A stretch of 64,000 nt of DNA from Methylobacterium sp. J-076 (GCF_022829405.1 NZ_JAKSXW010000143.1:168030-232029); one strand, 5' to 3'; counted from the first letter of the stretch, positions 1 through 8,312 are shown. Notes: a model not told the origin generated them from the letters alone. Made by a program: numbers and translations.

Positions 1-536
1 GCCGGGGTGGTGAAGGTGGCGACGATGGCCGCCAGCGCCATGCCGCCGAGGACGTAGAAGGCGGTCGCCGGCCCGAGCGGTGCGCCGAGGCCGATCACCC
101 CGGCGGCGATGAGGATGCCGAGATGGTTGAACGCCTGGTTGCGGCCCTGCTGCTTCGGGAACCCGTCCTTGCCGACGATCCCCAGGGTCAGGGCCGCCAC
201 CGCCGGCAGCAGGAGCGTGCCCCCCGCGGCGGCCAGGAGCTGGGCGGTGAACACCCCGAAGAAACTCCGGGCGGGGAGGAGCAGCAGGGTGCCGGCCAGG
301 ATCGCCGCGCAGGCCGCGCCGATCAGCAGCCGGGGCCGGGGCACCCGGTCGACCAGGGCGCCGAAGGGGCCGCTGAGGAAGAGCGTCGCGAACCCGACGA
401 GGGTGATGACGAACCCGACCCGGGCGGGACTCCACGACCCGGTCTCCGCGAGCCACGTGCCGAGGAACGGGCCGAGGCCGCCCTGGATGTCACCGATGAA
501 CAGGTTGATCAGAGCGAGGTGGGCGGTGGGGGCCAT
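1..536 (-). CDS. MFS transporter, N-terminal part (runs off the left edge)
   Basis: Reading the minus strand from the ATG at 536 gives an uninterrupted frame to position 1, so the C-terminal half lies outside the window. The visible 178 residues are hydrophobic and form several transmembrane helices. The loop 'GPFGALVDRVPRPR' between helices 2 and 3 matches the major facilitator signature (G-x-x-x-D-R-x-x-R/K), and the later stretch 'GKDGFPKQQGRNQAFNH' is typical of a subgroup of MFS permeases. The gene is third in a minus-strand series after the DUF4865 gene and the tautomerase gene, with a 62-bp gap to the latter. The substrate cannot be told. The neighbours suggest export or import of a small organic acid or aromatic compound, which is inference. 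The upstream ribosome-binding site is weak (GGAC). Confidence 0.82.
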   Translation of the reverse strand, partial: MAPTAHLALINLFIGDIQGGLGPFLGTWLAETGSWSPARVGFVITLVGFATLFLSGPFGALVDRVPRPRLLIGAACAAILAGTLLLLPARSFFGVFTAQLLAAAGGTLLLPAVAALTLGIVGKDGFPKQQGRNQAFNHLGILIAAGVIGLGAPLGPATAFYVLGGMALAAIVATFTTP

Positions 537-598
537 GCTGTCCGAATACCGTTGGGGCCGCCCGCATGGGCCGCCCGGACGGTGCGGTCAAGCACCCG

Positions 599-994
599 TC
601 ACGCCGCCTCCACCGGCCCGTATTGCATTTCGCCGTCGCCGAACGACCAGTTCTCGGGGCTGACCTCGACGAGGCTGATGAGCACGTTCCCCGGGCGGAC
701 ACCCGGATCGGTCGCCAGGTGTGCGGTGATGGCCCTGTAGAGCGCCCGCTTCTGGCCGATCGTCCGGGTGGCGTTGGCGGTGATCTGGATCAGGACGAGG
801 TCGTCGTCCCGCCGGATGCCGAGATACCCGCGCCCAAAGGCGAAGTCGGCGGCGTCGTGCTCGTGGACCACGGCGAACAGGTCGTCCTCCGGCACGGCGA
901 AGGTCTCCCGCATGGCGGTGTAGACGCCACGGATCAGCGCGGCGCGGTAGTCCGGGCTCTTGCCGACGCGGAGGGAGATACGGGTCAGGGGCAT
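599..994 (-). CDS. Tautomerase family protein (4-oxalocrotonate tautomerase-like)
   Basis: A 131-residue protein beginning Met-Pro-Leu-Thr-Arg-Ile-Ser. The N-terminal proline exposed after Met removal is the catalytic base of the tautomerase superfamily. The tail 'LVEVSPENWSFGDGEMQYG' is characteristic of the larger single-chain tautomerases of the MIF/4-OT fold. A longer frame exists upstream, but the ATG at 994 has GAGGAG at 1001-1006 and puts Pro at position 2, so this start is preferred. The gene follows the DUF4865 gene by 10 bp and is surely cotranscribed with it. Family members interconvert keto and enol forms or dehalogenate small acids. The actual substrate is unknown. Confidence 0.88.
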   Translation of the reverse strand: MPLTRISLRVGKSPDYRAALIRGVYTAMRETFAVPEDDLFAVVHEHDAADFAFGRGYLGIRRDDDLVLIQITANATRTIGQKRALYRAITAHLATDPGVRPGNVLISLVEVSPENWSFGDGEMQYGPVEAA

Positions 995-1004
995 CGGAAT
1001 CTCC

Positions 1005-1574
1005 TCAAAGGGTGGGGGATGTCGCGCGCAGGGCCGCGAGCCCGGGGGCCGCGAGATGGACGATCTCGCCGGCACCGGCGGCCGGCTCCCCGGCGCGCAG
1101 GACGAAGCGGGTCAGGCGCCAGCCGGCGGGGTCGAGCCCGTGCAGCACCGCCAGGACATCCGGCTCTCCGCAGAGCGTGCGCCCCCGCGCCGCCTCCTCA
1201 CGCCGCCCGGCGCCGAGGTCAGCCTCCGGCGGCAGGGTGTGGTCGGTGATGGCGAGGCTGCGCGCATGGCCGGCGGCACCGATGCGGACATCGAAGGGCA
1301 GCCAGAGATCGATTCGAGGCCGCCCGAAGGCCTCCAGAACGGCGGCGAAGCCCGGCCCCGCGAGGAAGTCCGCCGCCGCGCCGGCATCCTGCCAGAGGTA
1401 GAGCGAGCTGTAGGCATTCTCCCGGGCGCCCTGGCGCCGGTCCTCCAGGGTGAACGCCTTGAAGACGAGCCCCGGCGCGAGGTCCCAGGCCGGTCCGCGC
1501 GCCGCGATGCGGGAGCGGATGCGACCGAGGTCGTAATCGGCCGGCAGGCGGTGCCGGTAGCGGGCGAGAATCAT
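1005..1574 (-). CDS. DUF4865 family protein
   Basis: A 189-residue soluble protein whose N-terminus ('HRLPADYDLGRIRSRIA') matches the DUF4865 family, usually found beside tautomerases, MFS permeases and LysR regulators. The ATG at 1574 is preceded by GGAGG at the right spacing. A TTG twelve bases further upstream lies inside that ribosome-binding site and is rejected. Tryptophan- and phenylalanine-rich stretches in the middle suggest a ferredoxin-like alpha+beta (dimeric barrel) fold, which is inference. No catalytic function is established for the family. It is the first gene of the DUF4865-tautomerase-MFS operon, transcribed away from the disrupted LysR gene. Confidence 0.85.
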   Translation of the reverse strand: MILARYRHRLPADYDLGRIRSRIAARGPAWDLAPGLVFKAFTLEDRRQGARENAYSSLYLWQDAGAAADFLAGPGFAAVLEAFGRPRIDLWLPFDVRIGAAGHARSLAITDHTLPPEADLGAGRREEAARGRTLCGEPDVLAVLHGLDPAGWRLTRFVLRAGEPAAGAGEIVHLAAPGLAALRATSPTL

Positions 1575-1656
1575 GTCGTCCTCCAAAAGCGCGAGGACAT
1601 GGTTGCATCGCCGGGTGATTAGAGAAACATATGGCTACTGATATCTGTCATAACGG
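1575..1656. promoter_or_regulatory. Divergent promoter region between DUF4865 operon and LysR gene
   Basis: This 82-bp gap is distinctly more AT-rich than its surroundings around 1619-1655 (runs such as 'atatctgtcat'). It separates two divergent genes, one encoding a LysR regulator. LysR proteins normally bind such a gap at T-N11-A motifs. Exact operator boundaries cannot be fixed by eye. Confidence 0.45.
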
Positions 1657-2556
1657 GTGCTTGTGGTGGTGCACGAACCGGACAGCAGCCTCGACCTCGA
1701 CGGTGTCCGCGCCTTCGTCCGGGTCGTCGATCTGGCGAGTTTCACGCGGGCGGCGGAATCCCTGGGGACGACGCAGGCGGCGATCAGTCTGCGGGTGAAG
1801 CGCCTGGAGGAACGGCTCGCCGTCCGCCTTCTGGACCGGACGCCGCGCCATGTGGCGCCGACCGTCCGGGGAGCCCGGTTCCTCGCCTCGGCCCGGACCC
1901 TGCTGGAGGCCCATGCCCGCGCCCTGGCGGATCTCGCGGACGCGCCCCCGCCGCGCTTGACCCTCGGGATCAGCGAGCACGTCGCGGGCCCGGCCCTGCC
2001 GGATCGCCTCGCGCGGCTCGGCCTGGACGGCACGGGCGTCGTGCCGGAGGTGACGATCCTGCCGTCGCGGTAGCTTTATCCGGCCTTTCTGGCGGGCCGC
2101 TTCGATGCCGTGCTCCTGCGGGTGGAAGGCGCGGAGCCGGACGATGCGCAGGGGAGCGGGACGGTGTTGGCCGTCGAACGGCTCGGTTGGTACGCGGCCC
2201 CGGGGTTCGGCTGGGCGCGGGAGGCCGGGCGGCCGCTGCCGCTCGCGACGCTGGCGGGGCCCTGTCAGGTCCGGTCGGCGGCGGAGATCGTTCTCGACGC
2301 GGCCTGCCTGCCCTGGCGGGAAGTGTTCGTCGGCGGCGGCGTGGCCGCCGTCGGGGCCGCCGTGGCGGCGGGGATCGCCGTCGCGGCTCTGGCACCGGGC
2401 ACGGCCCCCGCGGGCACCGTGGAGTCCGGGCAGCGCCTGGGCCTGCCCGAGCTGCCGCTCACGCGGGTCGTCCTCCATGCGCGCGCCCTGAGGGGCGCGG
2501 CGGCGGAGGCCCTGCGCGCCCTGTCGGCCGCCTATCGCGGCCCGGGCGCGCCGTGA
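1657..2556 (+). pseudogene. LysR-family transcriptional regulator, interrupted by in-frame TAG
   Basis: The frame opens at a GTG (1657; several GTGs follow, so the exact start is uncertain) and encodes a standard LysR winged helix-turn-helix in residues 10-70 ('DLASFTRAAESLGTTQAAIS'). It stops at a TAG at 2071-2073, in the effector-binding domain just after 'VTILPSR'. The same frame then continues without another stop to 2556, with plausible LysR sequence ('FLAGRFDAVLLRVEG' directly after the stop). The full frame is 299 codons, the normal LysR length. In relatives the position after P-S-R is usually a sense codon, so one substitution (for example GAG to TAG) explains the break. It would normally control the divergent DUF4865-tautomerase-MFS operon. 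It may be a real pseudogene, a truncated DNA-binding protein or a sequencing error. Confidence 0.8.
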
Positions 2557-2560
2557 CGCC

Positions 2561-3058
2561 TCAGGAGGCCAGCGGACCCGTGGCGCCCTGCTGCTCGGTC
2601 ATCTTCTGCCGGTAGAGGCCGACGAAGTCGATCGGGTCGATGTAGAGGGGCGGGAAGCCGCCGTTGCGCACCGCCTCGGCCACGATCTGCCGGCCGAAGG
2701 GGAACAGCAGGCGCGGGCACTCGATCATCACCGCCGGATGCATCTGATCCTCCGGGATGTTGAGCATGCGGAACACGCCGGCATACTTCACGTCGAAGGC
2801 GAACAGGACCTCGTTGTCCATCTTCGCGTCGCCTTCGAGGGTCAGCTCCACCTCGAAATCCGTCTCGCTCAGCTGCGAGGCGTTCACGTTGACCTGGATG
2901 TTGATCTGCGGCGACACCCCTTCCTTCGGCTGGAGGGAGCGCGGGGCGTGCGGGTTCTCGAAGGACAGGTCCTTCACGTACTGCGCCAGGGCGTTGATGG
3001 TGGGGGCGCCCTGCGGCATGCCGCCGCCATTGCCGTTGGCTGCCGGGGAGTCGGCCAT
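2561..3058 (-). CDS. secB: Protein-export chaperone SecB
   Basis: A 165-residue protein with the SecB core: 'YVKDLSFENPHAPRSL', 'VNVNASQLSETDFEVELTLE' and the C-terminal 'CPRLLFPFGRQIVAEAVRNG', followed by 'FPPLYIDPIDFVGLY'. SecB is a homotetramer that keeps preproteins unfolded and delivers them to SecA. An ATG nine bases upstream of the chosen start would overlap the ribosome-binding site (AGAAGG), so the ATG at 3058 is preferred. The N-terminal 25 residues are a Gly/Asn/Pro-rich tail of the kind common in alphaproteobacterial SecB. The next gene (Tim44-like) is divergent. The secB, Tim44-like, mltA, smr neighbourhood is familiar in Hyphomicrobiales. Confidence 0.96.
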   Translation of the reverse strand: MADSPAANGNGGGMPQGAPTINALAQYVKDLSFENPHAPRSLQPKEGVSPQINIQVNVNASQLSETDFEVELTLEGDAKMDNEVLFAFDVKYAGVFRMLNIPEDQMHPAVMIECPRLLFPFGRQIVAEAVRNGGFPPLYIDPIDFVGLYRQKMTEQQGATGPLAS

Positions 3059-3369
3059 CGGGGTCATCCTTCTCGATCAAGGCGTCCGACGCGGACGGCC
3101 GAGGTGGCATCGCGACACGGGCCCTTGGGGGACCCGAACGTCGGCGCCGCTAACACGCCCGCAGGGAACGGACAAGCGACGCCGCGGGGCGATCTCCGCG
3201 GCCACTCTCACCTACGGTCGCGCGGCTTGGTCGCACGACAATCCCCGGTGCCCGAACAACCCGCTCGATCCGGGCGCGTTGGTCGGATAAGGGAGAGCGG
3301 GATATGCGCTAAGTGATGGCCCAGTCACGCGGGGCAACTGACGCGCGGACGGCCGCAATCGGATCGGTG
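3059..3369. other. Intergenic region between secB and the Tim44-like gene
   Basis: A 311-bp divergent gap with no convincing gene. It must hold the secB promoter (reading left) and the promoter of the Tim44-mltA-smr unit (reading right). Longer frames crossing it are shadows with atypical composition. I see no clear hairpin terminator or repeat. Confidence 0.5.
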
Positions 3370-4080
3370 ATGCAAGACGGCTTCGACTTAACGACGATCA
3401 TATTCCTGGCGCTGGCGGTCTTCGTGATCTGGCGGCTGCGGTCGGTGCTCGGCCAGAAGACCGGTGCGGAGCGTGCGCCGTTCAAGCCGGTGGAGCGCAG
3501 CCGCACGGAACCCCAGAACCGAGGCGAGCGCGACAACGTCGTGCGGCTCCCCGGCGTGGACCGGCTCCCCCAATCCGCTCCGGCCGCGGCCCCGCGCGAC
3601 TGGCGGGGGATCGCCGAGCCCGGCTCGGAGGTCGCCCGCGGCCTGGAGGCCGTGGTGCAGGTGGAGCCCGCCTTCGAGCCCCGCTCCTTCATCGAGGGGG
3701 CCAAGGGCGCCTACGAGTCGATCATGATCGCCTTCGCCAAGGGCGACCGGAAGACCCTGCGCGCCCTGCTCTCGAAGGAGGTCGGCGAGGCGTTCGAGCG
3801 CGCCATCGCCGAGCGCGAGCGCACCCGGCAGACCCTGGAGACGACCTTCGTGTCCATCGACCGGGCGGAGATCGTCGCGGTGGACGTGCGCAACCGGGTC
3901 GCCCACATCACCGTGCGGTTCCTGTCCAACCTCATCACCTCCACCCGCAATGCGGACGGCAAGGTGGTGGACGGCAGCGCGGAGACGGTGGTCGAGGTGC
4001 CCGACGTCTGGACCTTCGCCCGGACCCTCGGCTCCCGGGACCCGAACTGGCAGCTTGTCGCCACCGAGGCCGGCGCCTGA
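3370..4080 (+). CDS. Tim44-like domain protein (TimA family)
   Basis: A 236-residue inner-membrane protein with one N-terminal transmembrane helix (about residues 7-23, 'TTIIFLALAVFVIWRLRSVL'). A low-complexity Arg/Pro linker follows, then a C-terminal Tim44-like domain from about residue 95 ('GAKGAYESIMIAFAKGDRK' through 'VVEVPDVWTFARTLGSRDP'). In mitochondria Tim44 tethers Hsp70 to the import pore. Bacterial homologues such as Caulobacter TimA are membrane-anchored and of uncertain role. The ATG at 3370 places the helix at the very N-terminus and is preferred over an in-frame ATG 57 bases upstream. It is separated from mltA by 12 bp, so the two are likely cotranscribed. Confidence 0.88.
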   Translation: MQDGFDLTTIIFLALAVFVIWRLRSVLGQKTGAERAPFKPVERSRTEPQNRGERDNVVRLPGVDRLPQSAPAAAPRDWRGIAEPGSEVARGLEAVVQVEPAFEPRSFIEGAKGAYESIMIAFAKGDRKTLRALLSKEVGEAFERAIAERERTRQTLETTFVSIDRAEIVAVDVRNRVAHITVRFLSNLITSTRNADGKVVDGSAETVVEVPDVWTFARTLGSRDPNWQLVATEAGA

Positions 4081-4092
4081 CAGCCGTGTGAC

Positions 4093-5292
4093 GTGCGACC
4101 TCCGCGTGCCCGCCCCGGACCCGCTCCGGTCGCCCTCCTCCTGGGGCTTCTTCTCTCCGGCGCCGCCCTAGGGGCGCCCGGCGAGGTCGGTGGTGCGCGG
4201 CTGGAGCCGGTCGCGTTCTCCGACCTGCCCGGATTTCCGGGGCCGGACCCGGCGGGCGCGCTGGCCGCCTTCCGCCGGGTCTGCGCCGCCCCGGCGCCGG
4301 CCCCGGCACAACGCGCTGCCGTCGCCGGGGATGCCGCCGACCTCGCCGCAGCCTGCACCCGGGCGGCGGGCGTCGCCGACGCCGCCGCGGCGGACTTCTT
4401 CCGCCACGCCTTCGACGCCTACCGCATCGTCCGTCCGGATGGACGCCCGGGCTTCCTCACCGGCTATTTCGAGCCGGAGCTGCCGGGCTCCCTCACGCCC
4501 GGACCGGGCTTCACGACGGCGATCCTCGCCCGCCCCGACGACCTCGTCGGCCTCGCCCCCGGTGAGACGCGGCCCGGCCTCGATCCGGCCCTGCGCGCCG
4601 CCCGCGCCACGGGGGACGGGTTCGAGGCCTACCCGGACCGGGCGGCGATCGAGGACGGGGTGCTCGGGGCCCAGGCGCGGCCGGTCCTGTGGCTGCGGGA
4701 CAGGATCGACCTGCTCGTCCTTCAGGTCCAGGGCTCCGGCCGGATCCGCCTGCCGGACGGGCGGGTGGTGCGGGCGCTCTACGACGGGCGCAACGGGCGG
4801 CCCTACACGGCCGTCGCCAAGCTGATCGTGCAGGAGGGGCACCTGCCCCTCGAAGGGCTGACCCTCGCCCGCTGGACCGGGTGGCTCCGGGACCATCCGG
4901 ACGAGGCCCGGCGGCTCATCCGCCGGAATGCCTCCTACATCTTCTTCCGCCTCGCGGAGGTGGAGGAGCCGGCCCTCGGGCCGCCGGGGGCGGCGAACGC
5001 CCCGCTCCGCCCCGGCATCGGGCTCGCCGTGGACGCGACCCTGTGGCGCTACGGCCTGCCGTTCTGGCTCGAAGGACACCTGCCCGGCGCGGGGGAGGGG
5101 GAGCGCGGGCGCCTCACCGTGGCCGCCGACACCGGCTCGGCCATCGTCGGGCCGGCGCGGGGGGACCTGTTCGTCGGCAGCGGCGAGGCGGCGGGCGTCG
5201 CGGCCGGAAACCTGCGCGATGCGGTGGGCTTCGTCGTCCTGCTGCCCCGCCAGGGGGCCCGCGACGGGGCCCGCGACGGGGCCACGCCGTGA
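4093..5292 (+). CDS. mltA: Membrane-bound/periplasmic lytic murein transglycosylase A (MltA)
   Basis: A 399-residue exported protein. It has a GTG start and a hydrophobic signal peptide (about residues 10-27). The MltA barrel includes 'FLTGYFEPELPGSL' and 'QVQGSGRIRLPDGR', and a C-terminal 3D domain ends with 'VAADTGSAIVGPARGDLFVG', which carries the Asp of the D-T-G motif expected to be catalytic. No lipobox Cys is obvious at the signal cleavage region, so it may be soluble periplasmic rather than a lipoprotein. The enzyme cleaves the MurNAc-GlcNAc bond of peptidoglycan with formation of 1,6-anhydro-MurNAc. The stop codon overlaps the GTG of the next gene (GTGA), which indicates translational coupling. 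Confidence 0.93.
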   Translation: MRPPRARPGPAPVALLLGLLLSGAALGAPGEVGGARLEPVAFSDLPGFPGPDPAGALAAFRRVCAAPAPAPAQRAAVAGDAADLAAACTRAAGVADAAAADFFRHAFDAYRIVRPDGRPGFLTGYFEPELPGSLTPGPGFTTAILARPDDLVGLAPGETRPGLDPALRAARATGDGFEAYPDRAAIEDGVLGAQARPVLWLRDRIDLLVLQVQGSGRIRLPDGRVVRALYDGRNGRPYTAVAKLIVQEGHLPLEGLTLARWTGWLRDHPDEARRLIRRNASYIFFRLAEVEEPALGPPGAANAPLRPGIGLAVDATLWRYGLPFWLEGHLPGAGEGERGRLTVAADTGSAIVGPARGDLFVGSGEAAGVAAGNLRDAVGFVVLLPRQGARDGARDGATP

Positions 5293-5915
5293 AGCCGCCC
5301 CGCCGCCACCGCGCCCTCACCACCGGGGAAGCCCGCCTCTGGCGGGAGGTCGCCAAGCTCGTCACGCCCCTGCGCGGACGCCCCGAGCCCGACGCGCCCG
5401 CGCCGCCGCCGCCCGAACCGGCACCGGTGATGCCTGCGCGCCTGTCCGGCCCGAAGGCCGTTCCCGTGCCGGCGGCCAAGCCGGCCAAGCGGACCCCGCC
5501 GAAATTCGTGCCGCCCCCGGCGCGCACGGCCACCGCCATGCCCTACCAGGCCCCGCCGCAGCGCCCCCTGCCGGCGGACGGGCTGGAGCGTCAGGTGCGC
5601 CTCGCCCTGCGCCGGGGGCGCCAGGGTATCGAGGCGCGCCTCGACCTCCACGGGATGATCCAGTCCGAGGCGCATGCGGCGCTGACGGGGTTCCTGCTGC
5701 GCTCCCGGGCGGCCGGGCACGGCTACGTGCTCATCGTCACGGGCAAGGGCGGGGAGGGCTATGCCGACCCCTTCGGCGAGCGCGGCGTGCTGCGGCGGAG
5801 CGTACCGCACTGGCTGCGGAGCGCGGAGCTGCGCCACTTCGTCATCGGCTTCGAGGAGGCGTCCCGGCACCACGGCGGCGGCGGCGCCCTCTACGTCCGG
5901 CTCCGGCGGCGATAG
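5289..5915 (+). CDS. Smr/MutS2-type domain protein
   Basis: A 208-residue protein starting at a GTG that overlaps the mltA stop. Residues 1-90 are basic and Pro/Ala-rich, probably disordered. Residues from about 110 form an Smr domain with the diagnostic 'LDLHGMIQSEAHAAL' (L-D-L-H-G motif) and 'VLIVTGKGG' (T-G-x-G motif). Stand-alone Smr proteins are nucleases or nucleic-acid-binding proteins. In Hyphomicrobiales this gene commonly follows mltA. Longer upstream frames in the same register overlap mltA completely and are shadows. Confidence 0.9.
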   Translation: MKPPRRHRALTTGEARLWREVAKLVTPLRGRPEPDAPAPPPPEPAPVMPARLSGPKAVPVPAAKPAKRTPPKFVPPPARTATAMPYQAPPQRPLPADGLERQVRLALRRGRQGIEARLDLHGMIQSEAHAALTGFLLRSRAAGHGYVLIVTGKGGEGYADPFGERGVLRRSVPHWLRSAELRHFVIGFEEASRHHGGGGALYVRLRRR

Positions 5916-6005
5916 GCGGGGTCTGGCGACGCGCCGGAAGCGGCTCTCTCGGGCATCGCGCGCAGAGTCGGCCCGGTGCCGCGAGAGGACCTTGCGGCGG
6001 TCCCC

Positions 6006-7133
6006 TCAGGCCCGCGTCAGGCGCATCACGCTCTCGCCGCGGCGGTGGCCGACCGTGGTGACGGCGGCCTCGGTGGCCCGGCCCTGCGCGATGAGGATGG
6101 CGGCCAGGGCCGCGCCGAACGGGGCGGCGACCTCCAGGCCGTGGCCGATCAGGTCGCCGAGGGCGTGCACCCTGGCGTCGGGGGCGAGCCGGGCGAGGGT
6201 GTCGCCCTCTTCGGCGGTGATCGGGCCGACGCCCGTCGCGGCGGAGACGATGACGTCGGGCTTGGCGGGGGCCGCCTCGCTCCACAGGGCCGCGAGGGCC
6301 CCGGAGACGCTGCCGGGCTCCCGCCGGCAACGGCCGCTCGCCACGGCGCCGAGCCGGGCCAGGGCTCTCGCGCCCCTGGCCTCGGCGTGCTCGGCCGATT
6401 CGAGCATCAGGAACGCGGCGCAGCTCGCCAGGATGAAGCCCCCCGCCCCCCCCCGGGCGAAGACCGGCGCGAAATCCCCCTGCTTGGCGAAGCCGCCCAT
6501 GGCGTGGACGAGGAGCGCGTCCGGCCGCTCGGCGCTGTAGGAGCCGCCCACCAGCATCGCCTCGTTCTGGCCGGAGGCGATCCGCGCCTGGGCGATCCGC
6601 AGGGCGTCGGCCCCCGCCGCCTCCTCGCCCATGAAGGTGCGTGAGGCCCCGGTGACGCCGTGGACGATGGCGATGTTGCCCGCGAGCAGGTTCGAGAGCT
6701 GGGCGAGGAAGAGCGTCGGCCGCAGGTCGTTCTGCAGGCGCTCGTTGAGGAAGGCCCCCGGATCCGGCGCGTCGCGCAGGCCGGTGAGGATCGTGCCGTC
6801 CACCGCGTAGTCGCGCTCGCCGCCGCCCGCGGCCACCACGAGGTGCAAGGCCTGCTTGAAGGCCGCATCCTCCTTCACGCCCGCCGCGTCGAGGGCGAGG
6901 CCGGCGGCGTAGACGCCCAGGCGCTGCCACGCCTCCATCTGCCGCTGGTCGCTCTTCTTCGGGATCTGCCGGTCCCAGGCGATGGCGGGGGCGGGGTGGA
7001 CGGGATAGGGCGCGAAGCGCGCCGCGTCGGTGTGCGGCGGCGTGCCGGCCGCGAGCGCGGCCAGATGCGCCTCCGGACCCTCGCCCGCGCAGGAGACGAG
7101 GCCGACCCCCGTGACGACGACCGGACGGCTCAT
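6006..7133 (-). CDS. Beta-ketoacyl-ACP synthase-like protein without the active-site cysteine (FabF2XL-type)
   Basis: A 375-residue thiolase-fold protein with a typical start ('VVVTGVGLVSCAGEGPEAH') and the conserved 'AMLVGGSYSAERPDALLVHA' region. Counting back from the conserved V-G-G, the nucleophile segment (T-A-C-T-S-G in FabF) reads 'GEEAAG', so Cys is replaced by Glu. The first catalytic His motif (N-A-H-G-T) reads 'SAATG'. The second His is kept ('IGHGLEVAAPFG'). This pattern resembles chain-length-factor subunits, which pair with an active ketosynthase. It overlaps fabZXL by 4 bp (ATGA) and follows acpXL, matching the rhizobial acpXL-fabZXL-fabF2XL-fabF1XL order. No FabF1XL, alcohol dehydrogenase or LpxXL gene follows here. 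Confidence 0.8.
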   Translation of the reverse strand: MSRPVVVTGVGLVSCAGEGPEAHLAALAAGTPPHTDAARFAPYPVHPAPAIAWDRQIPKKSDQRQMEAWQRLGVYAAGLALDAAGVKEDAAFKQALHLVVAAGGGERDYAVDGTILTGLRDAPDPGAFLNERLQNDLRPTLFLAQLSNLLAGNIAIVHGVTGASRTFMGEEAAGADALRIAQARIASGQNEAMLVGGSYSAERPDALLVHAMGGFAKQGDFAPVFARGGAGGFILASCAAFLMLESAEHAEARGARALARLGAVASGRCRREPGSVSGALAALWSEAAPAKPDVIVSAATGVGPITAEEGDTLARLAPDARVHALGDLIGHGLEVAAPFGAALAAILIAQGRATEAAVTTVGHRRGESVMRLTRA

Positions 7134-7612
7134 GCCGAGGTTCCACCGCCGAGGCCGGCGAGTTCGAGGAGCCCGATCGCCCTGGCCCGCTCGCGCATCG
7201 GCGCGTCGAGCCCGTCCGGGAAGGGCATGGTGCGGAACCGCAGCTCCGCGTCGCAGAGGGCCTTGCCCTCGTGGGAGATCGCCGCCTTCGTCACGGCGTA
7301 GCCGGAGCCGTCGTGCTCCAGCGTGGCGCTCACCGTCAGGGTGGCGCCGGGGCCGACGAAGCTGCGGAAGCGCGCCTTGTCGACGCCGGTCAGGAACGGC
7401 ATCCGCGCGAACCCGAGATGGGCGAGGATCAGGTAGCCGGAGGCCTGGGCCATGGTCTCGGTCAGGAGCACGCCCGGCACCAGGGGGTGGCCGGGGAAGT
7501 GCCCCTCGAAGACCGGGCTCTCGGCCGGCACCTTCGCCAGCGCCTCGATGGTGCCGGCGGTGCGGTCGAGCCGCACCACGGCGTCGATCATCTCGAAATA
7601 TTCAAGGCGCAT
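7130..7612 (-). CDS. fabZXL: 3-hydroxyacyl-ACP dehydratase FabZ-like (FabZXL)
   Basis: A 160-residue hot-dog-fold dehydratase. The catalytic His is in 'FEGHFPGHPLVPGV' and the acidic residue in 'LLTETMAQASGYL', as in FabZ. It lies between acpXL and the ketosynthase-like gene, as in the rhizobial cluster that builds the 27-hydroxyoctacosanoyl chain of lipid A. It should dehydrate 3-hydroxyacyl-AcpXL intermediates during elongation. The ATG at 7612 is 31 bp after the acpXL stop, and the end overlaps the next gene by 4 bp. The assignment to XL rather than housekeeping FabZ rests mainly on context. Confidence 0.86.
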   Translation of the reverse strand: MRLEYFEMIDAVVRLDRTAGTIEALAKVPAESPVFEGHFPGHPLVPGVLLTETMAQASGYLILAHLGFARMPFLTGVDKARFRSFVGPGATLTVSATLEHDGSGYAVTKAAISHEGKALCDAELRFRTMPFPDGLDAPMRERARAIGLLELAGLGGGTSA

Positions 7613-7643
7613 GGCGGGCGTGACGCGTCGGCTCGGCGGGGCG

Positions 7644-7952
7644 TTAAGCCTTGGCGGCCTTCTCGGCGACCAGGGCGTCGATCCGCGCGCAGAGGTTCTT
7701 CAGCACGAAGTACTGCTCGGCCGGGACCTTGCCCTCGTTGACCTCCTGCGTCCACCGCTCCAGCGGCAGCTTGATGCCGAAGGCCTTGTCGACGGCGAAG
7801 GCGATGTCGAGGAAGGCGAGGCTGTCGATGCCGAGGTCGTCGATGGCGTGGCTCTCGGGGGTGATCTTGTCCCGCTCGATGTCGGCCGTCTCGGCGATGA
7901 TGTCGGCCACGCGCTGGAAGGTGGCGCTGCCGTGGGCGGGGTCGTCGGACAT
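7644..7952 (-). CDS. acpXL: Acyl carrier protein AcpXL
   Basis: A 102-residue acyl carrier protein. The phosphopantetheine-attachment Ser lies in 'DDLGIDSLAFLDI'. The region after it ('LERWTQEVNEGKVPAEQYF', then 'VLKNLCARIDAL') is the signature that separates AcpXL from housekeeping AcpP, including the aromatic W-T-Q-E-V-N-E-G-K-V block. AcpXL carries the very-long-chain hydroxy acid transferred to lipid A by LpxXL. The ATG at 7952 has AGAAG close upstream. It is the first gene of the acpXL-fabZXL-fabF2XL operon. Confidence 0.94.
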   Translation of the reverse strand: MSDDPAHGSATFQRVADIIAETADIERDKITPESHAIDDLGIDSLAFLDIAFAVDKAFGIKLPLERWTQEVNEGKVPAEQYFVLKNLCARIDALVAEKAAKA

Positions 7953-8312
7953 GTCTTCTCGTGGGCTCTGATCGAAACCGGTTCGGCGGCGGGAGCCCCC
8001 TCGCGCCGGCAGACCGGCGTCCCTTCCCTCGCTGCCATGAAGCGCGGGCGGCGAGCCCGGATGCACCGGACCCGTCGCGCGGCGCCGACGGATGGCCGGG
8101 ACCTCTACACGAGGGGGTGGGGTGCGGCAACCACGTCGCGCCGGAGGGTGGTTTACCGGGTACGCGGGGGGCCGGACTCACGGTCCGGTCAGGAGCGCGG
8201 GTCCTCCGGTGGCGGAACGGCGGAGAAGACCTATCTGCGGCGTTGAACCGTCACGCTCGCTCCGGCCGAATCGCCGCGGCCCCCGGCTGGCGCCCCGAAC
8301 CGGAGAAGACGG
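7953..8312. other. Divergent intergenic region between acpXL and the AI-2E family gene
   Basis: A 360-bp gap that must contain two divergent promoters. It carries one small perfect hairpin at 8172-8188 (CCGGAC/GTCCGG, 5-nt loop) of unknown role. No open frame here has family-like content, and no tRNA-like structure was found. Confidence 0.5.

Noticed and set aside
8172..8188. Small perfect hairpin in the acpXL upstream region, considered as a terminator
   Set aside because: No T run follows and both flanking genes read away from it. It may be a regulatory structure, but nothing supports a call.
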